DNA from: Halorussus amylolyticus | GTDB taxonomy: Archaea > Halobacteriota > Halobacteria > Halobacteriales > Haladaptataceae | Direction: 5' to 3' | DNA: 64,000 nt | NCBI RefSeq assembly: GCF_004143485.2 | Contig: NZ_ML974133.1 | Span: 124,001 to 188,000 of the forward strand | Part shown: positions 35,240-42,842 of the stretch, one piece after another | Numbering within the stretch: position 1 is the stretch's first letter | How the letters are laid out: each line of letters begins with the position of its first letter | Translations under genes and position numbers: made by a program | Notes under the pieces: generated by a model | Databases searched by the model: none | What the model was told of the DNA's origin: nothing | Seen by the model: only the letters and a program-made list of their open reading frames with translations

Positions 35240-36196
35240 TCAGAGTTCGAGAATCAGCTTTCCGAGGAAGCTGTCGTCGAGCACCGCGCGCTGTGCGTCG
35301 GCCGCCTCCGCCAAGTCGTAGCGCCGGGCGATTTCGGGACGGAGGTCGCCGTCGTCCAGCAGTCGCGCCAACTTCTCCAGCACCGCGGCCATCTCCGGCG
35401 TGTTGAACATGCTCATCAACTGCAAGCGCATCTCCGTTCCGCGGGCCGCCGCGATGTTGTCGAATCCGGCTTCGGGTTGGGTGTTTCCGATGCCGACGAC
35501 TCGCACGCCCTGCGTCCCGACCTCGGCGTCGAAGTCGAGGTAGTCGTCGAGTCGGTGGTCGAGAATCGCGTCCGGGCGACCCGCCGCCACGACCGCGTCC
35601 GCGAGGTCGTCCCGGCCGTAATCGAGGGGCGCGTCGGCTCCCAACTCCGCGAGGTCGTCGTGGTACTCCGGGTCGGCGGTGGTGATGACTCGCGCGCCAG
35701 CGGCTTCCGCGATTTGGACCGCGATGTGGCCCACACCGCCGCTCCCGCCGTGGACCAGACACGTCTCGGCGGGTTCGAGCGCGGCGTGGTCCACGAGCGC
35801 GCGCCACGCGGTCACGCCCACGAGCGCGACCGCCGCGCCCTCCTCGAAGGTCGCGTTCTCGGGGAGATGTGCAACCCGGTCCGTCGGCGCGACGGCGTAC
35901 TCGGCGTAGGTCCCCTGTCGGTCGTTGCCGAGGCCGGTCGCGAACACTCGGTCGCCTTGCGCGAATTTCTCGACGCCCTCGCCCACCGCGTCCACGATGC
36001 CCGCGACGTCCGACCCCGGAATCATCGGGAGTTCCGGCGGCGGATAGCTCCCCTCTCGGAAGTAGGTGTCCACCGGATTGACGCCCGCGGCCCGGACCTC
36101 GATTCGAATCTCGCCCGCGTCGGGAGCCGGTTCGTCGATGTCGTCGATTTGGAGCGTCTCGGGACCGCCGTGCTCGTGGTAGCGAACTGCGCGCAT
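35240..36196 (-). CDS. NADPH:quinone oxidoreductase-like MDR enzyme
   Basis: 318 residues of the medium-chain dehydrogenase/reductase superfamily without the zinc-binding Cys residues, hence the quinone-oxidoreductase branch. Features: AAGVNPVDTYFREG, GSDVAGIV, the Rossmann motif HGGSGGVGHIAVQIA. The start is at MRAVRYHEHGGP; upstream residues in the open frame are not homologous. Substrate cannot be inferred. Confidence 0.92.
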   Translation of the reverse strand: MRAVRYHEHGGPETLQIDDIDEPAPDAGEIRIEVRAAGVNPVDTYFREGSYPPPELPMIPGSDVAGIVDAVGEGVEKFAQGDRVFATGLGNDRQGTYAEYAVAPTDRVAHLPENATFEEGAAVALVGVTAWRALVDHAALEPAETCLVHGGSGGVGHIAVQIAEAAGARVITTADPEYHDDLAELGADAPLDYGRDDLADAVVAAGRPDAILDHRLDDYLDFDAEVGTQGVRVVGIGNTQPEAGFDNIAAARGTEMRLQLMSMFNTPEMAAVLEKLARLLDDGDLRPEIARRYDLAEAADAQRAVLDDSFLGKLILEL

Positions 36197-36268
36197 GGCG
36201 CGAGGTATACCGGGACGGCGCATAAAGTGGGCGGAAACCGGAACGGAACGCTCGGACCGTTTTCGCAA

Positions 36269-37660
36269 TCACTCCGCCACGGAGTCGCCGACCGCGTTCG
36301 CGGTCGGCGACGAACGCTCCTCGCGGTCGTGAATCCGCATCTCGACCGGATTCCGGGGGCGGGCGGTGATGCTCGGCCGGAGGTCGAGGCTCGGCGACGA
36401 CACGAGTTCGAGGTGGAATCGCGGGAGAATCGTCGCCAGCACGAGTTTGGCCTCCAGCAGCGCGAACCGGTCGCCGATACACCGGCGCGGCCCCGCGGAG
36501 AACGGGAAGTACGCGAGCCGAGGCAGGGAGTCTCGGAGGTCGTCGGTCCACCGTTCCGGCCGGAACGCCATCGGGTCGTCGTACCACCGCGGGTCGCGGT
36601 GGACGACGTGCTGGCTCATCGACACCGTGACGCCCGCGGGAATCCGGTACTCGCCCATTCGGTCGTCTGCGACCGGTTCGCGGATGATTCCGGGGACCGG
36701 CGGGTAGAGTCGCATCGACTCGGTGACGACTCGGTCGAGAAACGGGAGGTCGGGCAGGTCCGCGAACGTGGGGGTGCGGTCGCCGACCTCCTCGCGGAGT
36801 TCGGCGACCAGTTCGCGCTCGACTTCGGGATGCTGGGCGAGCAGGAAGAAGGTGAACGTGAGCGCGAGCGCGGTGGTCTCGTGGCCCGCGAGCAGGAGTG
36901 TCATCACTTCGTCGTGAATCTGTTCGTCGGTCATCCCCTCGCCAGATTCGTCCCGGGCGGCCAGCAGCATCGACACCACGTCGTCGTCGGTCGGGTTCTC
37001 GCGGCGCTCGGCCACGATTCGCTCGACCACCGATTCGAGGTCCTCGACTGCGCGCTCGAAGCGTCGGCGCTGGGGCGTCGGCACCCACACCGGAAGCACG
37101 TCGGTCAGCGAGAACTCCGAGGCCGCCATCACCACGTCGAGCGCGTCGCCGACGCGCGAGGCCGTCCCGCTCACGTCCACGCCGAACAGCGTCCGCCCCA
37201 CGATTTCGAGGGTGAGCGCGCTCATCTCGGCGTGGACGTTCCGGCGGTCGCCGTGGCTCCACGGCTCGATTCGGCGCTCGGTCGCGTCGGTCATCATCCC
37301 GGCGTATGTCGAGATGCGGTCGGGACCGAACGCTGGCTGGATGAGGTGGCGCTGTCGCCGCCAGAACTCGCCCTCGCTGTTGAGGATGCCGTTGCCGGTC
37401 ACCGGGCCGAGCGTCTCCTGAAACGCCTCGCCCTTGACGTAGTTCTCGTTGTTCTGGACGAGGACGCGCTCGATGTGGTCGGGGTGGGCGAGGTGGTACA
37501 TCCACCCGCCGGGGACCCGCCACCGGACCACGTCGCCGTACTCGGCGACCGCGTCGCGCTCGAACGCGAACGGGTCGCTCGCGTACGCGGGGAGACTGCC
37601 GACGACCGGGAGGCCGTCGGGACCGGGCGGGTCAGCGCCGCGCTCGCTCGGAGGAGTCAT
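36269..37660 (-). CDS. Cytochrome P450 (2)
   Basis: 463-residue P450 with I-helix AGHETTALAL, ExxR in TESMRLYPPVPG, and haem loop FPFSAGPRRCIG (Cys394). The start is set at MTPPSERGADPP; longer frames lack similarity. It differs from the P450 at 21849-23303 in the haem loop (FSAGPRR against FGGGPRH), so the two are distant paralogues. The C-terminal residues are encoded over a 13-bp palindrome (36284-36311). Confidence 0.94.
   Translation of the reverse strand: MTPPSERGADPPGPDGLPVVGSLPAYASDPFAFERDAVAEYGDVVRWRVPGGWMYHLAHPDHIERVLVQNNENYVKGEAFQETLGPVTGNGILNSEGEFWRRQRHLIQPAFGPDRISTYAGMMTDATERRIEPWSHGDRRNVHAEMSALTLEIVGRTLFGVDVSGTASRVGDALDVVMAASEFSLTDVLPVWVPTPQRRRFERAVEDLESVVERIVAERRENPTDDDVVSMLLAARDESGEGMTDEQIHDEVMTLLLAGHETTALALTFTFFLLAQHPEVERELVAELREEVGDRTPTFADLPDLPFLDRVVTESMRLYPPVPGIIREPVADDRMGEYRIPAGVTVSMSQHVVHRDPRWYDDPMAFRPERWTDDLRDSLPRLAYFPFSAGPRRCIGDRFALLEAKLVLATILPRFHLELVSSPSLDLRPSITARPRNPVEMRIHDREERSSPTANAVGDSVAE
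36284..36311. repeat. 13-bp palindrome with TT loop at the end of the P450 gene
   Basis: Arms 36284-36296 and 36299-36311 are exact reverse complements, in the coding DNA for the last residues (TANAVGDSVAE) of the second P450. Confidence 0.8.
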
Positions 37661-37766
37661 GTGTCGTGCTACGAACCGTATCATCAAGAAACCCGCGTCC
37701 CGTCCGAACACGTCCCGAACCCGACCGCCCGAACGAGTCATGTGTGCGCGCGACTCACTACGGAGT

Positions 37767-38066
37767 ATGGGGGACGACGACATCAGCTCCGTCTCGGGGC
37801 TTCCGGACGAACTGGGTATCGACGACGACCTCGGCCGGGCCGAACAACGCCTCACGGTCCGGGTCGAGAAGCGCACCTACGGCAAGGCGGTCACCATCGT
37901 CGAGGGGTTCGACCCCTCGGGGGTGGACCTGAAGGAACTCTCCTCGGAGTTGAAGCGCAAACTCGCCACCGGCGGGACGGTGGACGACGGCCGAATCGAG
38001 TTGCAGGGCGACCACGCGAATCGCGTGCCCGAGATGCTGCGCGAAGAGGGGTTCGCCGTGGAGTGA
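37767..38066 (+). CDS. Translation initiation factor aSUI1 (eIF1-like)
   Basis: 99-residue SUI1/eIF1 homologue that supports start-codon selection on the small ribosomal subunit. Conserved core: VEKRTYGKAVTIVEGFD, LKRKLATGGTVDDGRIELQG and the C-terminal PEMLREEGF. The start is the ATG of MGDDDISSV. The stop codon overlaps a very large G/C hairpin. Confidence 0.93.
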   Translation: MGDDDISSVSGLPDELGIDDDLGRAEQRLTVRVEKRTYGKAVTIVEGFDPSGVDLKELSSELKRKLATGGTVDDGRIELQGDHANRVPEMLREEGFAVE

Positions 38067-38115
38067 GCGGTGGGGGGGGGGGGGGGGGCCCCGCCCCCCC
38101 CCCCCCCCACCGCTC
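38065..38115. terminator. G17/C15 giant hairpin after the aSUI1 gene
   Basis: GAGCGGT plus 17 G, then CCCCG, then 15 C plus ACCGCTC. Arms of 22 bp (38065-38086 and 38094-38115) are exactly complementary with a 7-nt loop. It begins inside the stop codon of the aSUI1 gene and lies between convergent genes, where it could stop both transcripts. G-quadruplex (G strand) and i-motif (C strand) are also possible. The exact homopolymer lengths may be uncertain in the assembly. Confidence 0.7.
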
Positions 38116-38191
38116 ATCGGTGTAGACGGCGGCAAGACCGCTCGTGCGGAGACGGACGGCGCGACCGCTCACGCGTAGACGGACCGTGCAA
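38109..38191 (+). repeat. Three imperfect 27-28 bp tandem repeats
   Basis: Units 38109-38136, 38137-38163 and 38164-38191 each begin ACCGCTC and contain a GTAGACGG/GGAGACGG core. The first unit shares its beginning with the right arm of the giant hairpin. Confidence 0.65.
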
Positions 38192-38194
38192 TCG

Positions 38195-39856
38195 CTACGC
38201 CCCGAACATCTGTTCTTCGCGCTCTCGAAGCTCTATCCGGCGAATCTTCCCGCTCGACGTTTTCGGGAGCTCATCCACGAACTCGATTCTGCGCGGATAC
38301 TTGTAGGGGGCCGTCTCGGATTTCATGTACGCCTGTAGCTCCGCCGCGAGGTCGTCGCTTCCCTCGCGGCCGTCGGCGAGGACGACGTAGGTCTTGACAA
38401 CGTTGCCGCGCTCGTCGTGGGGGCTGGCGACTGCCGCGGCCTCGGCAACCGCCTCGTGGCCGATGAGGGCGTCCTCAACCTCGAACGGGCCGATGCGGTA
38501 GCCCGCCGAGATGATGATGTCGTCGGCCCGCCCCTCGAAGAAGAAGTAGCCGTCGTCGTCGCGCGAGGCGAGGTCGCCCGTCCGGTAGTAGTCGCCGTGG
38601 AAGGTCTGTTCGTCTAGATTCGGCTTCTCGTAGTAGCCGTCGAAGATGCCGGGACAGTCGATGGGGACCGCGATTTCCCCGATTTCGCCCGGTTCGACCT
38701 CCTGCTCGTCTTGGGTGTCGATGATGGTCGTCCCCATGCCGGGCGCGGGCTTGCCCATGCTTCCGGGCTTCACGTCGATTCCGGGGTAGTTGGTGACGAG
38801 CGCGACCGTCTCGGTCTGGCCGTAGCCGTCGCGGGGCGTGACGCCGAATGACCCCTCGAACGCCTGAATCGGCTCGCGGTTGAGTGGTTCGCCAGCCGAG
38901 ACGGCCTCTTCGAGCGCGAGGTCGTAGTCGGCGAGGTCGTCGCGCTGGGCGAACATCCGGTACTGGGTCGGCACCGCACAGAGCCGCGTGACCTCCTCCT
39001 CGGCCATGATGTCGAGGAACGTCCCGGCGTCGAACTCCCCTTCGTAGACGAACTGGGGCGCACCGGTGGTGAGCGCGACCCCGACCGGACTCCAGAACCA
39101 CTTTGCCCACCCCGTCCCGGTGGTCGCCCAGAGGAGTTCGTCCGAAAAGTCGTCGCCCTGCTCGACGCCCCACCAGTACGGGCCGTTGACGAGTTCGAAA
39201 CACCGGACCCAGCGGTGGCGGTGGAGGACGGGCTTGGGCTGGCCGGTGGTCCCGCTCGTGTAGTTAATCGACATCGGGTCGTCGGCCCCGAGGTCCGGGC
39301 CGTCGTGGTCGGCGTCGTGGGCGTCGAGCAGGTCCGCGAAGACGTGCCACCCCTCGTCGTCGGCGTGGGCGCTGTCTTCCTCGGAGTCGGCGTCTTCCCC
39401 GTCGAGGACGACCACGCGCTCGATTGGCGTCTCGTCGAAAACGGGTTCGACCATCTCGGTCAGGTCGGCGTGACACACCACGGTTTCGGCCCCGCAGTCG
39501 TTCGCGCGGAACGCGATGTCCTTCGGCTTGAGCATGGCCGAGCAGGGGACGAGGAGCGCCCCGCGAGCGAGCGCGCCCACCTGCACCGCGAACGCGTCGG
39601 GGTGGCGCGGGAACAGGTGCATCACACGGTCGCCCTTCCCCACGCCGAGGTCGGCCAGCGCGTTCGCAAACCGGTTCGCGTCGGCGTCTACGTCGTGGTA
39701 CGTTCGCTCTGCTTCGCCGCCGTCCTCGTCGCGGTACCGAACCGCGAGTCGGTCGCCGAACGCTTCGGCGTGGTCGGCGACGACCGCCGGGAGATTGTAC
39801 TCGTCGGGAATCATCCACTCGAAATCCGCCAGTTCGCGCTCGTAATCGAGCGACAT
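38195..39856 (-). CDS. AMP-forming acyl-CoA synthetase
   Basis: 553-residue adenylate-forming ligase converting a carboxylic acid to its CoA thioester. Motifs: P-loop YTSGTTGQPKP, DGYGQTETV (A5), YYRTGDLASRDDDGYFFFEGR (A7/A8), and the catalytic Lys region KYPRRIEFVDELPKTSSGKIRR. It resembles the medium-chain/benzoate-type branch rather than acetyl-CoA synthetase. Acid substrate undetermined. It converges with the aSUI1 gene. Confidence 0.93.
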   Translation of the reverse strand: MSLDYERELADFEWMIPDEYNLPAVVADHAEAFGDRLAVRYRDEDGGEAERTYHDVDADANRFANALADLGVGKGDRVMHLFPRHPDAFAVQVGALARGALLVPCSAMLKPKDIAFRANDCGAETVVCHADLTEMVEPVFDETPIERVVVLDGEDADSEEDSAHADDEGWHVFADLLDAHDADHDGPDLGADDPMSINYTSGTTGQPKPVLHRHRWVRCFELVNGPYWWGVEQGDDFSDELLWATTGTGWAKWFWSPVGVALTTGAPQFVYEGEFDAGTFLDIMAEEEVTRLCAVPTQYRMFAQRDDLADYDLALEEAVSAGEPLNREPIQAFEGSFGVTPRDGYGQTETVALVTNYPGIDVKPGSMGKPAPGMGTTIIDTQDEQEVEPGEIGEIAVPIDCPGIFDGYYEKPNLDEQTFHGDYYRTGDLASRDDDGYFFFEGRADDIIISAGYRIGPFEVEDALIGHEAVAEAAAVASPHDERGNVVKTYVVLADGREGSDDLAAELQAYMKSETAPYKYPRRIEFVDELPKTSSGKIRRIELREREEQMFGA

Positions 39857-39900
39857 ACCGTAGATATCAACGGGCGATTATTTGGATTTATCGCCGGTTT

Positions 39901-40083
39901 TCACACCGCCCGCCCGCGCTGAGAGAGACCGACCAACAGCGCGCCGACCGCCAATCCCAACACTCCGATGACGAGCAACACGAAGGTGTACTCGGCCGCG
40001 ATGACCAGCGGCGCGAACAGCAGAATGCCCGCGAGGACGATAATCCCGGCCCCGCCCCAGAACTCCAGTGTTTCCCGATTCAT
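39901..40083 (-). CDS. 60-residue two-helix membrane protein (a)
   Basis: MNRETLEFWGGAGI... two hydrophobic helices and a C-terminus VGLSQRGRAV. A second 60-residue protein of the same layout lies 80 bp upstream. No known domain. Both probably insert as hairpins with termini in the cytoplasm. Confidence 0.65.
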   Translation of the reverse strand: MNRETLEFWGGAGIIVLAGILLFAPLVIAAEYTFVLLVIGVLGLAVGALLVGLSQRGRAV

Positions 40084-40163
40084 CTCTGTGGTCCTATCAT
40101 CCCGGAGGCACTTAGCTCCCGTTGCCGGTCGTCGATGTGGCGGTCCGATAGTCGGGCAGACGC

Positions 40164-40346
40164 TCACACCGGGCGGCCCTCGGTTGAGAGTCCGACCAGC
40201 ACCGCACCCGCGTACGCCGCGACCACCGAAACCGCGAGTATCGCGTCGAGGTACGGCATCGATGCGACCAGCGGTGCGAACAGCAGTGCGCCCGCGATTG
40301 CGAGCGTGGCGACACCGGCCCAGAACCGAGGTTCGTTCCCTCTCAT
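40164..40346 (-). CDS. 60-residue two-helix membrane protein (b)
   Basis: Paralogue of the 39901-40083 protein: same length, an FWAG/FWGG motif after the N-terminus, LLFAPLVA in helix 1, and C-terminus VGLSTEGRPV. The pair is probably a tandem duplication. Function unknown. Confidence 0.65.
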   Translation of the reverse strand: MRGNEPRFWAGVATLAIAGALLFAPLVASMPYLDAILAVSVVAAYAGAVLVGLSTEGRPV

Positions 40347-40440
40347 CTCGATAGAACGGTCGTTCTCGGAAATCGTAGAGATGCTCGCGAACGTGTTCGG
40401 GCGGGCGCGACGAGGTCGTTCGAACCCGAATGAATAACTT

Positions 40441-40456
40441 TTTAGGCCTGCCTAAA
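40441..40456. promoter_or_regulatory. DtxR-type palindrome before the RGP-like gene
   Basis: TTTAGGC-CT-GCCTAAA, a perfect 7+2+7 palindrome, ends 17 bp before ATG 40474 and overlaps the expected TATA position. It resembles the TTAGG...CCTAA core bound by DtxR/IdeR-family metal repressors. A near copy precedes the iron transporter gene. Confidence 0.7.
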
Positions 40457-40473
40457 CCAATCCGGAGTAACGA

Positions 40474-41634
40474 ATGACGAGTCCAGACATCTGCGTGGTG
40501 GTCCCGACGATTCGAGAGTACGAGTGCATGCGAGCGTACTTCGAGAACGCCCGAACCCACGGTTTCGACTTGGACCGCCTCCACGTCGTCCTCGTGACCG
40601 AGGACTTCTGTGACACCGACGCGATGGCCGAGATGCTCGCCGAGGAGGGCGTCTCGGGCGAAGTGTTCGACGGCTCCCGGCGCGAGGAGTGGTACGACGA
40701 ACGCGGCATCGCGGAGTACGACCACGTCGTCCCCGCCGCGAGCCACGCCGAGACGAGTTTCGGCCTGCTCTACCTCTGGGCCAACGACTTCGAGTACGGC
40801 TTCTTCATCGACGACGACACCCTGCCCCACGACGACGCCGACTTCTTCGGCCAGCATATGCGGAACCTCGACTACGAGGGCGAAATCGAGGAGGTCTCCT
40901 CGGACGAGCAGTGGGTCAACGTCCTCTACCAGAACTACGACGAGCACGGGCTGTACCCCCGGGGCTACCCCTACTCCGCGATGGACGAGACGGTTGACAC
41001 CGACACGACCGAGATATCCGACGTAGTGGCCTCCCAGGGCCTCTGGACCAACGTTCCGGACCTCGACGCGGTCCGAATCCTGATGGACGGCGACCTGCAG
41101 GGGCAGGCCCAGACCCGGACGACCGCCGACGACTACGCCGGCGACTTCGTGGCCGCGCGCGGGAACTACCTCACGGTCTGCTCGATGAATCTCGCGTTCC
41201 GCCGCGAAATCGTCCCGGCGTTCTACCAGCTTCCGATGGACGAAAATCGGTGGGACGTGGGCCGATTCGACGACATCTGGAGCGGCGTGTTCCTCAAGCG
41301 CGCGTGCGACCTGCTCGGCAAGCGAATCTACAACGGCGGCCCGCTCTGCGAACACAACAAGGCCCCGCGCTCGACGTTCGACGACCTCAACAACGAGGTG
41401 CCGGGTCTCGAACTCAACGAGCACCTCTGGGAGGTGATAGACGACGCAGGAGCCGACGCCGACTCCTACGCGGCCGTCTTCGAGGCGATGGCGACCGAAC
41501 TCGCCGAGGGCGACTTCGAAGCCTACAACAACGGCGCGTTCTTCAACTACGTCGGGGAGTACATGCTCGACTGGCTCGCGGCGCTCGACGAACTTCGCAC
41601 CCTCCGAACCGCGCCCGCACCCGCCGACGACTGA
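40474..41634 (+). CDS. Reversibly glycosylated polypeptide-like protein (RGP/UDP-arabinopyranose mutase family)
   Basis: 386 residues with a GT-A-like N-terminus (DICVVVPTIREYECMRAYF) and an acidic cluster YGFFIDDDTLPHDDADFF that matches the DDD metal/nucleotide-sugar site of the RGP family. Other stretches: AARGNYLTVCSMNLAFRREI, and WDVGRFDDIWSGVFLKRACD. Plant RGPs interconvert UDP-arabinose ring forms and self-glycosylate; archaeal relatives are uncharacterised. A DtxR-type palindrome lies directly upstream, and the Fe(III) transporter operon follows with the same palindrome, so iron-linked expression is likely. A role in a surface glycan is inference. Confidence 0.8.
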   Translation: MTSPDICVVVPTIREYECMRAYFENARTHGFDLDRLHVVLVTEDFCDTDAMAEMLAEEGVSGEVFDGSRREEWYDERGIAEYDHVVPAASHAETSFGLLYLWANDFEYGFFIDDDTLPHDDADFFGQHMRNLDYEGEIEEVSSDEQWVNVLYQNYDEHGLYPRGYPYSAMDETVDTDTTEISDVVASQGLWTNVPDLDAVRILMDGDLQGQAQTRTTADDYAGDFVAARGNYLTVCSMNLAFRREIVPAFYQLPMDENRWDVGRFDDIWSGVFLKRACDLLGKRIYNGGPLCEHNKAPRSTFDDLNNEVPGLELNEHLWEVIDDAGADADSYAAVFEAMATELAEGDFEAYNNGAFFNYVGEYMLDWLAALDELRTLRTAPAPADD

Positions 41635-41661
41635 GACGCGGAAACCGGTAGTTATAAGAGT

Positions 41662-41677
41662 TTTAGGCCAGCCTAAT
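41662..41677. promoter_or_regulatory. DtxR-type palindrome before the iron transporter
   Basis: TTTAGGCCAGCCTAAT lies 7 bp before ATG 41685 and just downstream of the TATA-like GTTATAAG (41651-41658), the expected position for a metal-dependent repressor. Confidence 0.75.
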
Positions 41678-41684
41678 TTTACGT

Positions 41685-42842
41685 ATGAGCGAGCATCAGC
41701 GATGGACGAGACGCCGACTCCTCCAGAGCGGCGCAGTCGCAGGCACGATTGGACTCGCGGGCTGTGTGGACCTCGACCAACTCACGCCAGGAAACGGTGA
41801 CGGCGACGGCGGAAGCCTCTCGATTTCCGATTTCCGCGGCTCCGGCCCGATGGTCGAGAGTCGCGACGCGCCGGGCGGCACCTCGATGGACGACCTCCCG
41901 GACCTCGAAGGCGAACTCAACGTCTACCTCGGCGGCGGGGAGGGCGGTATCTACGCGAATCTCATGGACCTCCTCGAACAGAAGTACTCCGACTTCACGG
42001 CCAAGACGCGGTTGGACTCCTCGTCCGCGCTGGCCAACACCATCATCGAGGAAAAGAAGGGCGGCGAGAGTCCCGCAGACGTGTTCTGGTCGATAGACAG
42101 CACCTCGCTTGGCGTTGCGGCCGACGCCGGCGTGACCGCAACCCTTCCCGACCGCGTGCTCGACCCGGTCCCGGAGGGCTTCCGGGACGGCGACGGCAAC
42201 TGGGTCGGCGTGGCGGGGCGGGCCCGAGCGATTTCGTACAACACCGACGAGCTCTCGGAATCAGACATCCCGACCGATATCCACGAGTTCCCCGAGGTGG
42301 CGGCCCTGGAGGACGCAGTGGGGTGGGCACCCACTTACGGCGCGTTCAAATCGTTCGTCACCGCGATGCGACTCATCGCGGGTGAGGACGACGCCCGTCA
42401 GTGGCTCGAAGGGATGATTGATCACGGCGCGACCGACTATCAGAGCGAGTTCCTCGCGTCGAACGCTGTCGCCGACGGCGAAATCTCGGCCGCGTTCGCC
42501 AACCACTATTACGCCATTCGGGTGATGGCGTCCCGCCCCGACGCCCCCATCGACCTCGCGTTCACCGAGAACGACGCGGGTGCGCTGGTCAACGTCTCCG
42601 GTGTCGAGATGATAGAGGGTACCGACAAGTCCGAACTCGTGGCCGACTTCGCGCAGCATCTACTGTCGTCGGAGGCTCAAGAGTTCTTCGCCACTCGGGC
42701 GTTCGGATATCCGATGATTCCGGGTGTCAAGCCGGTTGGAGGTCTGCCGACGGTGGACGAACTGTCGCCGCCAGACGTGGACCTCTCGGAGCTATCGGAC
42801 CTCGAACCGACCGACGAACTCCTCGACGAAGTTGGACTGTAG
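41685..42842 (+). CDS. Fe(III) ABC transporter substrate-binding lipoprotein (FbpA-like)
   Basis: 385 residues. Tat signal TRRRLLQSGAVAG followed by the lipobox LAGC, giving a membrane-anchored lipoprotein. The mature part is a type-II periplasmic-binding fold; FANHYYAIR carries the adjacent Tyr pair that ligates ferric iron in FbpA/FutA. It is the first gene of a three-gene operon with zero spacing to the permease. The operator upstream supports iron as substrate over thiamine or spermidine. Confidence 0.9.
   Translation: MSEHQRWTRRRLLQSGAVAGTIGLAGCVDLDQLTPGNGDGDGGSLSISDFRGSGPMVESRDAPGGTSMDDLPDLEGELNVYLGGGEGGIYANLMDLLEQKYSDFTAKTRLDSSSALANTIIEEKKGGESPADVFWSIDSTSLGVAADAGVTATLPDRVLDPVPEGFRDGDGNWVGVAGRARAISYNTDELSESDIPTDIHEFPEVAALEDAVGWAPTYGAFKSFVTAMRLIAGEDDARQWLEGMIDHGATDYQSEFLASNAVADGEISAAFANHYYAIRVMASRPDAPIDLAFTENDAGALVNVSGVEMIEGTDKSELVADFAQHLLSSEAQEFFATRAFGYPMIPGVKPVGGLPTVDELSPPDVDLSELSDLEPTDELLDEVGL

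Noticed and set aside
38109-38191. CRISPR-like array
   Set aside because: Three degenerate units directly abutting with no unique spacers, and no cas genes.
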